From Stentor coeruleus (Eukaryota; Ciliophora; Heterotrichea; Heterotrichida; Stentoridae): a stretch of 64,000 nt of DNA. A program made the translations under genes and the position numbers. A model generated the notes under the pieces. It was not told where the DNA came from. It ran no database searches and saw only the letters and a program-made list of their open reading frames with translations. Positions 41,511 to 52,193 of this stretch are shown one piece after another (position 1 is the stretch's first letter; each line of letters starts with the position of its first letter). The DNA lies in assembly GCA_001970955.1 (NCBI GenBank), contig MPUH01000142.1, forward strand, positions 32,274-96,273, written 5' to 3'.

Positions 41511-44171
41511 ATGGGGCTTATAATAAAAATGGGTCATCGTCACCGTTCAAGATCTCACCACTCTCATTCTCGCCACAGGTCATCATCAAAGCATCACGAT
41601 TCTCGTCATCGTCATCACCACAAGCATCACAAAAACAGTCAAGAGCGCGAAATGCGCAAAAAACAAGAAAGACTAGCAAAAGCAAGATTGCTCTTATTAC
41701 AAGAAGAAGAAAAAGAAGATGAAGCTCTAATAAACCCTATTCCTCAAGAACAAAAACCCGAACTAACTCAGCATTTAAAAGATGAGCTAGAGATGGATGC
41801 AGAAATAATCGAGACCAAGCACAACCCAATAGATGAAATCGATGCATTAGATCTATATATGATGGAAATAGATAAACAAGCCATTCCACAAGAAAAGAAC
41901 AGAATTGAAGAAGTTGAACAAGAGGTACAGGAAAATATAGATGATGATGTGTATCTAGAAAAATTCATGGAAAAATTCAGCAAGCCACAAGACATACCGG
42001 AAGAATCTTCAAACAAGCCAGAAGTTTTATATGATGATGAAAATGATATTGCATGGGATATGCTTGTAGAAGATGGAGATAATGAAGAATACTTGAAAAA
42101 GGTAAAAAATATATAGCAAAGATTGTTACAAGAAAAAAGATTTTTGCCAAATACTGAAATCAACCTTGAGCCTTTTAGAAAAGATTTTTATATTCCTTGT
42201 AATGAGTTATCGAATTTGACTCATGAGGAAATATTGAAGATCCGAGAACAATTAGGTGACATTCAGGTTAGAGGTAAGAGATGCCCTGCGCCAATTTTAA
42301 ATTGGTATCAGTGTGGTCTCTCAGATAAAATATTGAAGATCCTTGAAAAGAAAAAGTTTACTATACCTTTTGCCATACAAGCACAAGTATTTAATATATA
42401 GGCTATACCTGCAATTATGCTTGGAAGGGATTGTATTGGCATTGCTGAGACAGGATCTGGGAAAACTTTAGCTTATTTACTCCCAATGCTAAGACATGTT
42501 CAAGATCAAAAACCACTTGAAGACAATGAAGGGCCTATAGCATTAATCTTAGCACCTACAAGAGAACTTGCATTTCAAATTTATACTGAATGTAAAAGTT
42601 TTACAAAGTATCTTGGACTTAGATGCGTTTGTGTTTATGGGGGTTCTGGGGTTTCAGTACAACTTACTGATCTTAGAAAAGGAGCAGAGGTTGTTATTTG
42701 CACACCTGGAAGGATGATTGATGTATTAAGTTTGAGTAATGGTAAAATCACAAATCTTAAAAGAGTTACTTATTTAGTTATTGATGAAGCTGATAGAATG
42801 TTTGATATGGGCTTTGAACCACAGCTTAATAAAATTGTCCATGGGTGTAGAAGTGATAGACAAACTGTTATGTTCTCAGCAACTTTCCCTAAAAATGTTG
42901 AAAAACTAGCAAAAAACATTTTAAACAAACCAGTTGAAATTGTTGTAGGAGGACGTAATAAAACATGTTCAAACGTCGAACAATTTGTTGAGGTGTTAGA
43001 AGATGAAGAAAAACTTCCACGTCTTTTTGAAATCCTTGAAGATTGGTATGGTAGAGGGAATATTCTGATTTTTGTTGAGCGTCAGAATGAAGCTGATGAT
43101 CTTTTTGCGGATTTACATAAAGAAGGATATGAATGTCTTGTTCTTCATGGAGGGCATGATCAAGCTGATAGAGAGTTTACAATTGCTGATTTCAAAAAAG
43201 CTGATAAAAGTTTACTTGTTGCTACTTCTGTTGCTGCTCGTGGTTTAGATGTTAAAAAACTTGTACTTGTTATAAATTATAGATGCCCAAATCATATGGA
43301 AGATTATATTCATAGAATAGGTAGAACAGGAAGAGCAGGGAATAAAGGTACGGCAATTACTTTTATAACAAGAGAAGAAATGAAATATGCTTGGGAGTTG
43401 TCTAAAGTTTTAGAACATTCTAATCAACAAGTTTCTGAAGATCTCCAGGATTTAGCTTTAGAGTTCAAACAAATGGTTGAAGATGGAGAAGCAAAACCGT
43501 ATAGGTCACGAGGTTTTGGGGGCAAAGGTTTTAAATTCAGTAAAGAAGAACTTCAAAAAGTCAAAGACACTCGGAACAAACATAAAAAAGACTATATTTT
43601 CAGTGAAAGCGAAACTGACTCTGATGTTGAAGATGATAAAAATGTAAAAAAATCTGAAATGACAGTTGGTGATTATATAAAAGATCCAAAAATCCGCTCT
43701 GCAGCAATGAGTGCGGCACAAACAGCAGCAAAAGCAGCAATTATGAGTGGGAATTCAGCAGGGGCAATTCTTGCAGCAAAAGAAGCAATTGAATTAGTTG
43801 TCATGAAAATAAAATCAGAACCAAGTATTGAAGATGGGATGAATAATGCACTTAAAGTACGTGATGAATGGATTGCAAAAACAAATGAATCATCAGGAAA
43901 AAGCTTTTTAGAACTTGATATTAATGATTATCCGTTGTCAGCTAGAACAAGAGTTATGAGTAGAGATTATCTTAACACAATCAATGATTTAACTGGAAGT
44001 GTTGTAACTGTTAGAGGTACTTATGTTGATCCTTCTAAAAAGACTGGAATTGGCCAAAGGAGGCTTCATCTTTTTATAGAAGGACCAACTAAACAACATT
44101 GTAATAGCGCTCGCAATGAAATTAAAAGGTTTTTAGAGGACCTTAGTCCATCTTTAGCAATTACGTATTAA
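41511..44171 (+). CDS. DEAD-box RNA helicase, Prp5/DDX46-like
   Basis: 876 residues after removing two 15-nt introns (42102-42116, 42387-42401). The N-terminus is Arg/Ser/His-rich (SR-like); a second ATG at 41529 is an alternative start. The helicase core follows: R-C-P-A-P-I with W-Y-Q-C-G-L, the Q motif ending I-Q-A-Q, G-S-G-K-T near 303, P-T-R-E-L-A, D-E-A-D near 415, S-A-T, and H-R-I-G-R-T-G-R near 590. The P-I-x-x-W flank plus A-I-P-A-I-M-x-G-R-D is characteristic of Prp5/DDX46, which remodels U2 snRNP for branch-site selection. The C-terminal K-T-G-I-G-Q-R-R-L-H-L region also matches DDX46. Without splicing the gene would appear as three ORFs. Confidence 0.95.
42102..42116 (+). other. 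15-nt intron 1 of the helicase gene
   Basis: GTAAAAAATATATAG, phase 0. It ends in an in-frame TAG. Removal joins K-K to Q-R-L-L-Q-E-K. Confidence 0.92.
42387..42401 (+). other. 15-nt intron 2 of the helicase gene
   Basis: GTATTTAATATATAG, phase 0. It interrupts the universally conserved Q-motif/motif I spacing; removal gives I-Q-A-Q-A-I-P-A-I-M, matching DDX46 exactly in spacing. Confidence 0.96.
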
Positions 44172-44788
44172 GCGAGATAGATTATAGATTATTAAATTAG
44201 CACTAGACTTTTTATGATTATTTTTGAAATAGATTTTATATTATGGGTTTGAAGGCTTTATAAGGATTATGAAGTTTATATGATTTTATAGTTAGGGTGT
44301 TAGGAATAATTGGAAGATTTATGTTTATGGTAGGAATAATAATGAGTAGGATTATTATAGAGTATAAGCTATGATGAGGATTTTTATATTGTGTTATTAA
44401 CTTATTTAGAATTTTTAAGTTGAAAATATTTGAGGATTATAGTCCTTATATATAACAATATTGTATGACTAGCAAACTATTTCTATGAATAGAATACCTA
44501 TAATACAAATTCTTGCATCTATTAACCCTGCAATAAATTACAAACAAAATCTATCAACTCTTAAAACTATTATTATAAACCTCACCTTCCAAAAAACCTA
44601 CTGAAACTTAAAAATTTCATTATCCTCACAAATTCATATCATAATCCACCAAAAGTCTTTAAAAATACATTAGAATCCAGACTAAATTCTATCCCATAAA
44701 TTTTTTTCCATTCTTAGCAAACCTCTCTGATTTTATAAAAACTAATTCCTAAATCCAAATATTTCCCCCAAACTTTTTCATATAATAC
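44172..44788. other. Intergenic with sharp G-rich to C-rich switch
   Basis: Downstream of the helicase the plus strand is almost C-free (44221-44400: 41 G, 2 C). From about 44480 it becomes C/A-rich and G-poor up to the next start. No gene was seen. Confidence 0.65.
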
Positions 44789-45700
44789 ATGGAAGAGTCT
44801 CATAAAAAGCGTCTCAACGTTTTTAGAGCTATCACTCGAGATTTTTCCCCAGGATCCTTTAAAAGTGAATGCAGTTTCGAAGTTCCAGAATCCTCATCAC
44901 TTTGTCAACTATCCTTATCCAGTAGTTCTTCTCATCAAGGTGAAGGGTCTGACTATGGATATTCCCCTGCACTTTTTACTGAAAGGGTCCAAAGACGCCT
45001 TCCTTTAGCAGAGCCTGGCAGTATTCCAAGTACAAAATCTAACATTCCAGTTCGAGTTTTAGCTAACTTAGAACCAAGGAGCGCTTGTGAATCTTTTCAT
45101 AGAAAAGCAGTGCCTAGCCTTGACGCTAGGAGGGGTGAGTTTTTTCTCGACACATCTCTTAATACCAGTGGGAGTTTATCAAGTAGAAGCCAACACCTAA
45201 ATATGAGTACTGAAGAATCAAGTAGAGAAGACTTAGAAGAAAGAGGAAAACCTAAAAAACGACCACTTGAAGAAGGAGAACGTAGTTTCTATATAATAAA
45301 ACTTGACTGTATAAAAAACAGTGAAGATACAAGAACTACTATAATGATCAAAAATATCCCAAATAAATATACACAAAAAATGCTTATCCAAACCATCGAC
45401 AGAAAATTCTCAGGGACTTATGATTTCTTATACCTTCCTATTGACTTTAAAGTATTTTATATGTAGAATCGATGCAATGTAGGGTATGCATTTATTAATT
45501 TTGTGGACAATAGAGTGATTATCCCATTTTTCCATGAGTTTAATGCCAAGCGGTGGGAAAGATTTAATTCAGAAAAAATCTGCGCATTGGCTTATGCGAG
45601 GATTCAAGGATTGCAGGAGCTGGTTCAGCATTTTCAGAATTCTTCAGTAATTAACCAGGAGGATAATAAGGTTAAGCCAATAATCCTCGCAAAACATTAG
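44789..45700 (+). CDS. Mei2-like RNA-binding protein (C-terminal RRM)
   Basis: 298 residues after removing the 15-nt intron 45452-45466. The N-terminal 170 residues are Ser-rich and disordered. Residues about 180-295 match the Mei2 C-terminal [20 protein letters not shown], then [30 protein letters not shown] and A-Y-A-R-I-Q-G, ending H-F-Q-N-S-S. In fission yeast Mei2 drives meiosis by binding noncoding RNA; plant and protist relatives act in meiosis and growth. Only the C-terminal RRM is present here, so it is a short, single-RRM family member. Confidence 0.94.
45452..45466 (+). other. 15-nt intron in the Mei2-like gene
   Basis: GTATTTTATATGTAG, phase 0, with an in-frame TAG at its end. 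It lies in the middle of the RRM; removal gives [14 protein letters not shown], the conserved Mei2 spacing. Confidence 0.96.
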
Positions 45701-46092
45701 ACTAATACATTTTAGTTCAATAAATGTTAGGGTGTTGTTGGAAATGATAAGTAATAATGAGGATTTTTTTGTGAGTTGAATGTGATTTAATAAAAATTAT
45801 GGAGTTTTTGTAGTTTTTTTATAGGTTTTTTAAGGTTAGGAGAGGCTGATGGAAAGTGTTTTGGTAGTTTAGATTTGATGATAAATGATTATTTCAAATA
45901 ACTCTAAAGATTTTTGAGGATAGGGACATAAAAAAATTTTAGAGTTAATAATTTCATACAAAATCCTACAACCCATAGAAGAGCCTTTTATTTTCCAAAC
46001 CTCCTAGCCAGCCTCAAAATTCTCTTCACCTAAACATCTCAAAACATTCCCTTTCAACACCCATCTTCCCAATCAAAGAAATAATAAATAAA
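45701..46092. other. Intergenic, no gene seen
   Basis: G/T-rich and C-poor for about 230 nt, then C-rich up to the CCCH gene. No ORF or RNA gene was recognised. Confidence 0.55.
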
Positions 46093-47226
46093 ATGGAAAA
46101 ACCTGTAAGACATCTAATAGAGTCCAAAAACCCAGAATTTGAAAGACTCTATGATAATGAGCAGGAACTTCATTTTAAGTATATCACACAGTTTCATGTA
46201 CAAAAATGTAAAGATGATTGCTCTAGAGAAGATTGCTTGCATTTTCATAGTAACCAATCATCTAGAAGAATACCATATCTTCTTCCAGATAATAATTGGA
46301 ACTATACTCCTAAGATGTGCAAGAATATTCCTCAAAATTATAATAACTCAAATATATACCCTAGTCCTGATAAAAATATTATAAAAGCTTTAGAGAATAA
46401 AGGACAAGGGTTATGTAGGATGGGAGACCGTTGTAAATATGCTCATACAAAAGAAGAGTGTAGTTATCATCCACTTATGTATAAGGTAAATGAGTGTAAA
46501 TATCCAACTTTAGAAAAATTTAAGTGCTCAAAGTGGGGTTATCACTGTAGTTTTGCACATTCAAATGCTGATAAAAGAACTAAAGGGATACAAATGAGGC
46601 ATTTTGATTTGAATACTTATAAAACAAAAAAATGCTCAAACAAAAGTTGTAAAGTTAGTGAGTGTTTTGGTTTTCACACAACGCAAGAACGACGAAGAGA
46701 TCCTTCTGTTTATAATTACAAATGCATTCCTTGTAATTTTACGTATGTTAGTGGGCAGTTTATAGATCCTGAATTTTGTCCTAATAAAGACCGTTGCTCT
46801 TTAGCTCATACAAAAAATGAAATTTATTACCATATCGAAAAATATCAGATGTTTGAATGTAAAAACTTTCCTTGCTATCAAAATCATTGTGCTTTTCTAC
46901 ATAGAGACAATCAAAATTTTGTAACAAAAGAAGAGAATAAAACAATTGCAAAAGACCAGGTTACTGAAGAAAGTGTAAAAATTGAAAAGAAGGAATTAAA
47001 TCAAACTATTGAAGAAACTGATGTGAAAAATGATGTTAAAAGTGGGATTTTACAAGAAGATAAGGAAGATAAAAATATTATTCCGCAGAAACTAAGATGC
47101 AAGACTTGCTTAAAAAGACAGATTAAGTGGATTTTAGAATGTGGGACTATAATTTGTGATGAGTGTTTGGAAGCAGTGTGCTTAAAGTGCCGTAAGAGTC
47201 ATGCTAGAAGAATAGATTTAAACTAA
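46093..47226 (+). CDS. Unkempt-like CCCH zinc-finger / RING protein
   Basis: 377 residues. Several CCCH-type fingers lie at about 30-280 (for example C-R-M-G-D-R-C-K-Y-A-H, C-S-K-W-G-Y-H-C-S-F-A-H, C-P-N-K-D-R-C-S-L-A-H), with F-H/A-H endings and R-R-x-P tracts between fingers, as in Unkempt. A disordered Glu/Lys linker leads to a C-terminal RING-like module (C-K-T-C-L-K-R, C-G-T-I-I-C-D-E-C, C-L-K-C-R). Unkempt proteins bind mRNA through the CCCH clusters and repress translation; the C-terminal RING is also found there. This version is shorter than the animal protein (about 800). Confidence 0.85.
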   Translation: MEKPVRHLIESKNPEFERLYDNEQELHFKYITQFHVQKCKDDCSREDCLHFHSNQSSRRIPYLLPDNNWNYTPKMCKNIPQNYNNSNIYPSPDKNIIKALENKGQGLCRMGDRCKYAHTKEECSYHPLMYKVNECKYPTLEKFKCSKWGYHCSFAHSNADKRTKGIQMRHFDLNTYKTKKCSNKSCKVSECFGFHTTQERRRDPSVYNYKCIPCNFTYVSGQFIDPEFCPNKDRCSLAHTKNEIYYHIEKYQMFECKNFPCYQNHCAFLHRDNQNFVTKEENKTIAKDQVTEESVKIEKKELNQTIEETDVKNDVKSGILQEDKEDKNIIPQKLRCKTCLKRQIKWILECGTIICDECLEAVCLKCRKSHARRIDLN

Positions 47227-47584
47227 AATTTTATTTATATATTAGAATTCATATAAAACCTAATTTGTAATATAAACATAGAAAATACAATATATAATCT
47301 CTACAATTAAGTATTGTAGGATGCTAATTAGATACTCATAAAAATCCCTTTTGAAAAAAAAGATTAAATATTAAGTCTAAAAGTTGATACAAAAATCTTA
47401 TCATCACGATTTTTAGATTTTTTCACCATAAATAATAAACTCTGANATTAAATATTAAGTCTAAAAGTTGATACAAAAATCTTATCATCACGATTTTTAG
47501 ATTTTTTCACCATAAATTTTCAAAATCACCGATAATTTCAATAAAAAATACCATATATAAATCTCTAAATAACTATTCTTAAAA
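47227..47584. other. Convergent intergenic region with N-linked repeat
   Basis: Lies between the ends of the CCCH gene and the GH5 gene. It contains the 71-nt duplicate around N 47446. No ORF was seen. Confidence 0.6.
47363..47517. repeat. 71-nt direct repeat, N at 47446
   Basis: Copies at 47363-47433 and 47447-47517 are identical as far as read. The first is followed by a 12-nt tail before the N, as at other contig joins here. Confidence 0.85.
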
Positions 47585-48724
47585 CTAATTGCAAATACTT
47601 GGTGGGTTAGTGCTAGTAATATAGCTCTTCGGGGTTATTCCCATTCCCTTAAATCTTGTAAGTTTTTCAGAAACCACCGTGCACCAAGTACTATCTGCTG
47701 ATGTTAAATATCCTAAATCTGCATCGTTCCCATTAAAGGACCAATAAAACACTGAGTTTATACCTTCAGTTTTAAGAAAACTTATCAAATTAGGAGCGAA
47801 AGTATTGATATCATAACTACTCTTTGAATTATACCCCCATTCTCCAACAATAACTGTATTTTGGTTATACCCCTGCAAATACCCAAAGCATTTCTCCCAA
47901 TCATTATCCCCAACATCATAAACATGTGGACTATATATAATTTTATTCGCCGGTACTCCACTTGGTTGCACAGGTTGTGATCCAGCATAATACAAATTTT
48001 CTCCCCAATTAGTCCCAGTCCCATCTCCAGGAACATTTCCATCAATACCTTCAACAAAATAAACAATATTCTGATTTGTATTATAAATACTTGCAATAGC
48101 TCCTTGAGCATATTCTCTCCATGTACTCCAACTACATCCATGAGGTTCATTGAAAATATCGATACCAATAACATTTGGGAAACTCTTTGCTAGTGTTGCT
48201 AATGTATTTAAATCTTGATACCAGTTATTTAATGTATAACCAGGACAATTTGTTGGTAATCCAGGAAGGTTGTTACCGATTTGATTTTCATTACAAGTTT
48301 GGTAATCAAGAAGTACATAAAGACCACTACTTTTAGCTTGAGTCAACATAGAGTTAAGAACTATCCATCCTGTTGTTAAAGTTGGATCCCAAAGCCTAGC
48401 CCATGATGCTGTTGGGTAATGAACTGCATCATTTTTTAAAGATTCTGGTGAAAGGGGAATACGCACAGCATTGAATCCTAAATCAGCGATTTTATTCATA
48501 AACCATGTTATACTGTGGCCGATTGTTTGACCATTTACTACATTGGATGTCCATAATCCATCTGGAGCTCTTGCTGTGGTTTCAAGACCAAACCAATTGA
48601 TTCCTTTTAGAGTAACAGATACACCACTGTTATAAAGAACACCATTTGTAGCATACCAATTTGCTGAAGAAGCGCTATGGAGGATTGCAAATACAAAGAT
48701 AAGCCCACAGGAGAATTTATTCAT
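47585..48724 (-). CDS. Secreted glycoside hydrolase family 5 (endoglucanase-like)
   Basis: 379 residues with a signal peptide (residues 1-20, ending A-S-S-A). The GH5 TIM barrel shows L-K-G-I-N-W-F-G-L near the start, N-A-V-R-I-P, I-D-I-F-N-E-P-H with the acid/base Glu near residue 192, Y-S-P-H-V-Y, and V-I-V-G-E-W-G with the nucleophile Glu near 293. It should cleave beta-1,4-glucan (cellulose) or a related beta-glycan, outside the cell or in food vacuoles. Both catalytic Glu are intact. The family is common in bacteria and fungi, and feeding protists often hold copies that may come from transfer; base composition here is slightly more GC than neighbours, but I could not test phylogeny. Confidence 0.94.
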   Translation of the reverse strand: MNKFSCGLIFVFAILHSASSANWYATNGVLYNSGVSVTLKGINWFGLETTARAPDGLWTSNVVNGQTIGHSITWFMNKIADLGFNAVRIPLSPESLKNDAVHYPTASWARLWDPTLTTGWIVLNSMLTQAKSSGLYVLLDYQTCNENQIGNNLPGLPTNCPGYTLNNWYQDLNTLATLAKSFPNVIGIDIFNEPHGCSWSTWREYAQGAIASIYNTNQNIVYFVEGIDGNVPGDGTGTNWGENLYYAGSQPVQPSGVPANKIIYSPHVYDVGDNDWEKCFGYLQGYNQNTVIVGEWGYNSKSSYDINTFAPNLISFLKTEGINSVFYWSFNGNDADLGYLTSADSTWCTVVSEKLTRFKGMGITPKSYITSTNPPSICN

Positions 48725-48963
48725 TATATAATAGGTGAAAAAATATGGTTTAGGAAAATTACAAGAAGATTCTAGTGAAAATATACTTATAATTGTGGTT
48801 GAATTTAGAAAGTTTTATAATATTATAGGTACCTTATTACCTTAAATAACATAAAATTTAGGGTCTTTTTCTTAAAAAATTGTCAATAAAAAAACAAAAT
48901 TTTAAGATAATCCATTTCCAATCATCTAAATCTAGTGATTAGTTCATATAAATATAATAAATT

Positions 48964-50766
48964 CTATTCAGCTACAAATGTCCAATTATTGATTCTTTCA
49001 TCAATATTAGAAACATCTCCATATAGCTTTTCCGACGGAATCCTCGTGTTAGGAACTTCAAATATCTTAGGAATCGGGGGCTTAAGTTCCTTTCTAAGCA
49101 CCGAATCCCAGTCCACACCTTTAAAAAACACATGCTGTTTTACTTCTTCAGCATCTCTCATAGCCCCAAGTCTCTTACTAGGATCTCTTTCCGTTAACTA
49201 CATGATTTTTACATCTTTAATCAATTCTCGTGCTTCAATAGACAAATATCCTGGTATTTTCATCTTACCACATTGTATATTATTAATCAACTCATCCTTA
49301 TTCATCGAAAAATAAGGTGGAATCCCAACAACCATTTCATAAAACACAACTCCTAATAAATACCAATCCACAGCTTTCCCATGACCATTTCTTTCAATCA
49401 TCTCAGGAGCTAAATATGCTAATGATCCACAAAAACTTCTTGCTGCATAATTATCTAATATCCCTTCTTTTGATAAACCAAAATCAGTTAACAAAGCATG
49501 ACCATCTTTATCCAAAACAATATTATCAGGTTTTAAATCCCTATAAATAATATCATTTCTATGAAGTTCTTCTAAAGCTAAGACTATTTCACATACATAT
49601 ATCTTCGCCCTGTTTTCAGGGAACTTTTTATCTTTCATCAAATGCGTTGATAAATCCCCTCCAGCACAATAGTCTAATATCAAAAACAGCTTCGAAGCAG
49701 TTTGAAAAGCAAAATTTAAAGATACTATAAAAGGGTGTCTTATATAAGTTAACACATTTCTTTCAGTTAAAGCGTATTTAATAAGATTTCCTTCCATAAT
49801 CCTATCTTTTCTAAGAACTTTCATAGCATAAAGTTTCCCTATATTATGTTTAGATACCAAATACACATCACCAAAACTCCCATGTCCAAGTTCGCATATC
49901 CCAACAAAATCATGACAAGATATATTCCCAGCTTGATTTTTATTAGATAATTCTTGTATACAATATTTCCTAGCCTCATTTTTTAATGATGGGGATATAC
50001 TTGGTCCAGGAAGTGTAATAGTTCTTTTAAGATATCTATGATAATATTGAGCTACTGCATTTGAACTAACTTCTTCTGGGGTTTTATTTTCTGTATTTTT
50101 TATAGTAAGATTAGGACCTCTAGTTAATAACCATGCTATTATATGCCCATGAGAATTTATACTTGCTCTATGAAGAGGAGTATTTCCATTTATATCAATA
50201 GCATTTATATCTGCACCTGATCTTACTAGAAGTTGAGATATTTTCAAATGACCATTAGCACATGAAAGATGAAGGGGGATTTCCATTTTGCTGTTTCTAG
50301 AATTGATATGCGTACCTTCACCATAATCAATGAGGTTTTCACAAACTTTGAGATAACCTAAGGATGATGCTAAGTGTAAAGATGTGTTTTCATCTGTACC
50401 TTTGTAGTTGACGTCAGCCGATTGGTCGGAGAGAGTGAATTTTTCGAGGATGCTTCGGCAGAGATTGGCATTGTTAGATTGGGCTGCATTCCATAATGCC
50501 ATGCTGTAGTTTTCTCCTTTGAGTTTAGTTGGAGCACATGACATCACAGGGACTTTCTGTATAAAATGAGATTCACAGCTTTCACTCATCGAATCAATCA
50601 ATGAATCCTGGAAATCATTGAAATCAAAATCGCAGCCAATAATAGATTCCGTCTTTATCGAATACTTAGTTTCTTCTTCATCTAAAATCTTAGGCGATTC
50701 AGCTGATAGCTTAAAATTATAACCTTTGTGATTATAAGGTTCCATTGATTTATTATGTCTATTCAT
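48964..50766 (-). CDS. Ankyrin-repeat AGC-family Ser/Thr protein kinase
   Basis: 595 residues after removing the 15-nt intron 49198-49212. About residues 85-230 hold ankyrin repeats (N-T-S-L-H-L-A, E-I-P-L-H-L-S, N-T-P-L-H-R-A). The kinase domain (about 285-545) has G-H-G-S-F-G-D-V, A-M-K-V-L, Y-R-D-L-K-P-D-N near 411, T-D-F-G and S-L-A-Y-L-A-P-E-M; removing the intron restores L-T-E-R-D-P-S-K-R-L-G. The C-tail ends near residue 595 without a clear hydrophobic motif. All catalytic residues are present. Ankyrin-AGC fusions are unusual outside protists; the ankyrins probably dock substrates or regulators. Confidence 0.94.
49198..49212 (-). other. 15-nt intron in the ankyrin-AGC kinase gene
   Basis: Sense GTAAAAATCATGTAG, phase 0, ends in TAG. 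Removal joins E-L-I-K-D to L-T-E-R-D-P-S-K-R-L-G, a universal AGC kinase segment. Confidence 0.96.
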
Positions 50767-50931
50767 ATTCTAATTCCACCGAAATTTATCTACTTTCTTT
50801 TATTCATTGAATACATCAAAGGTTTATTTTTTTAATAATCAATTATCCCTAATAAAAGTATTTTTATTACTTAATATTGGTTTATAAGTATAAAACTAAA
50901 ACAAATTATTCTAATGTTAATTTTTTTTTAA

Positions 50932-51657
50932 TTAATTAACAATAGCCATAACTCTTGTACTCATTTCAGCAGCATCTTTTACTCTTAAAGGCATGCTAAT
51001 AAAAGTAAACCCAGATGGAGGGGTATCTTCAAGGTACATGTTTTCAATTTGATATTTATCATTACCTAATATCGTAATATGGACATCAAATGAAGTTGCT
51101 AATCCTTTGTCTAAAGATAAAGTGTCGATACCAATACCAGAGATTTCTCTTTGTTCGCATAAAAATCTTGCAAGGGTGTTAGAAAACCCAGGGAAATGCA
51201 TAGCTCCTAAACTACAAATAGGATGAGATTCATTTGGGTTTATGTTTATATATGCTTTAGGGTCTTTGAATTTTCTTCCCCAACCGGTTTTCATACAGAC
51301 TAAAGCTCCTTTTGGTATTCTTCCATGAATGAGTTCATGAGCTTCAAGGTCTTCGATTGATAATTCGTAATCAGGGTTTTCATCACATTTGCTTGTTACG
51401 TCAATAACAACACCTGGACAAATCAATTCTTCTAATGTTAAAGAGTGGATTAGTCGACCTCCTTTTATCATATGCCCTGGTGAATCGATGTGTGTACCGG
51501 TTCCTGCTGGCATTGAATAATTTTCTGTGAAATATCCGTGCTCTTCATAGTTTCGGAAAATACAACGGGAAAAGTCGAGATTTCCTGGCCATACTGGCAT
51601 GCCGACATCGATTTCCTGTGAGCATTCAATAAGTTTAGAATAACTTGTTAGAGACAT
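50932..51657 (-). CDS. Cyclase-family metal-dependent hydrolase (kynurenine formamidase-like)
   Basis: 241 residues of the PF04199 type. The metal-binding signature H-I-D-S-P-G-H is near residues 54-60, preceded by G-T-G-T; P-V-W-P-G is near the N-terminus and G-I-D-T-L-S-L-D near 175. Members hydrolyse amide or lactone bonds of small aromatic or cyclic acids, using Zn or Mn; N-formylkynurenine and isatin are typical substrates. Length is normal. No signal peptide, so cytosolic. The exact substrate cannot be told. Confidence 0.88.
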   Translation of the reverse strand: MSLTSYSKLIECSQEIDVGMPVWPGNLDFSRCIFRNYEEHGYFTENYSMPAGTGTHIDSPGHMIKGGRLIHSLTLEELICPGVVIDVTSKCDENPDYELSIEDLEAHELIHGRIPKGALVCMKTGWGRKFKDPKAYININPNESHPICSLGAMHFPGFSNTLARFLCEQREISGIGIDTLSLDKGLATSFDVHITILGNDKYQIENMYLEDTPPSGFTFISMPLRVKDAAEMSTRVMAIVN

Positions 51658-52193
51658 TATTTAGTGGATAATATCTGAAATATGGCATTTTATTGTATTT
51701 CAATATTTACTAAGAAATTTTATATAAGATTTGGGTGTTAAATACTAATGAGTTTGTATTTGCAAATAGCTATGATAATAGTTGGAATAAAAACCTAATT
51801 GATCTTAGTTATCATAAAATATTTTTTTTAAACAGTAAGCGTAGAGAAATATATTCAATAATCTTATAGTAGTTTATCTTCGAAATTTGTGTAATGGTTT
51901 ATGTTTATACTGAGAATTTGCTAGATATTGATTTTCAATTAAAATCTTCATACAAAAAAGTAACTCCATCAATTTTCGCATTTAAAACACATTAAAAAAG
52001 CCTGTAGCAGTGCATTTCTCACACAAATCTTAATCAGTAAATAAAATTTCCAAACCCAATAAATTAACTTCAAAAATCCTACAAACTTATACCACTAATC
52101 CTCTAACTTAAACCCAAACTCATTACCCAATTTATTAAATCTAAATATACCATATAAACCAGCACTTTAACTCTCAGTGTTTAAAACAAGTAG
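51658..52193. other. Divergent intergenic region
   Basis: Lies between the hydrolase start and the GPCR start. The left part is C-poor and the right part, from about 51950, is C-rich and G-poor. No ORF was seen. Confidence 0.55.

Noticed and set aside
41768-42163. 131-codon minus-strand ORF opposite the helicase N-terminus
   Set aside because: Ser/Ile/Phe-rich shadow of the Glu/Asp/Lys-rich plus-strand gene.
45113-45130. Short inverted repeat CCTAGC...GCTAGG in the Mei2-like gene
   Set aside because: A 6-bp stem within coding sequence is common by chance.
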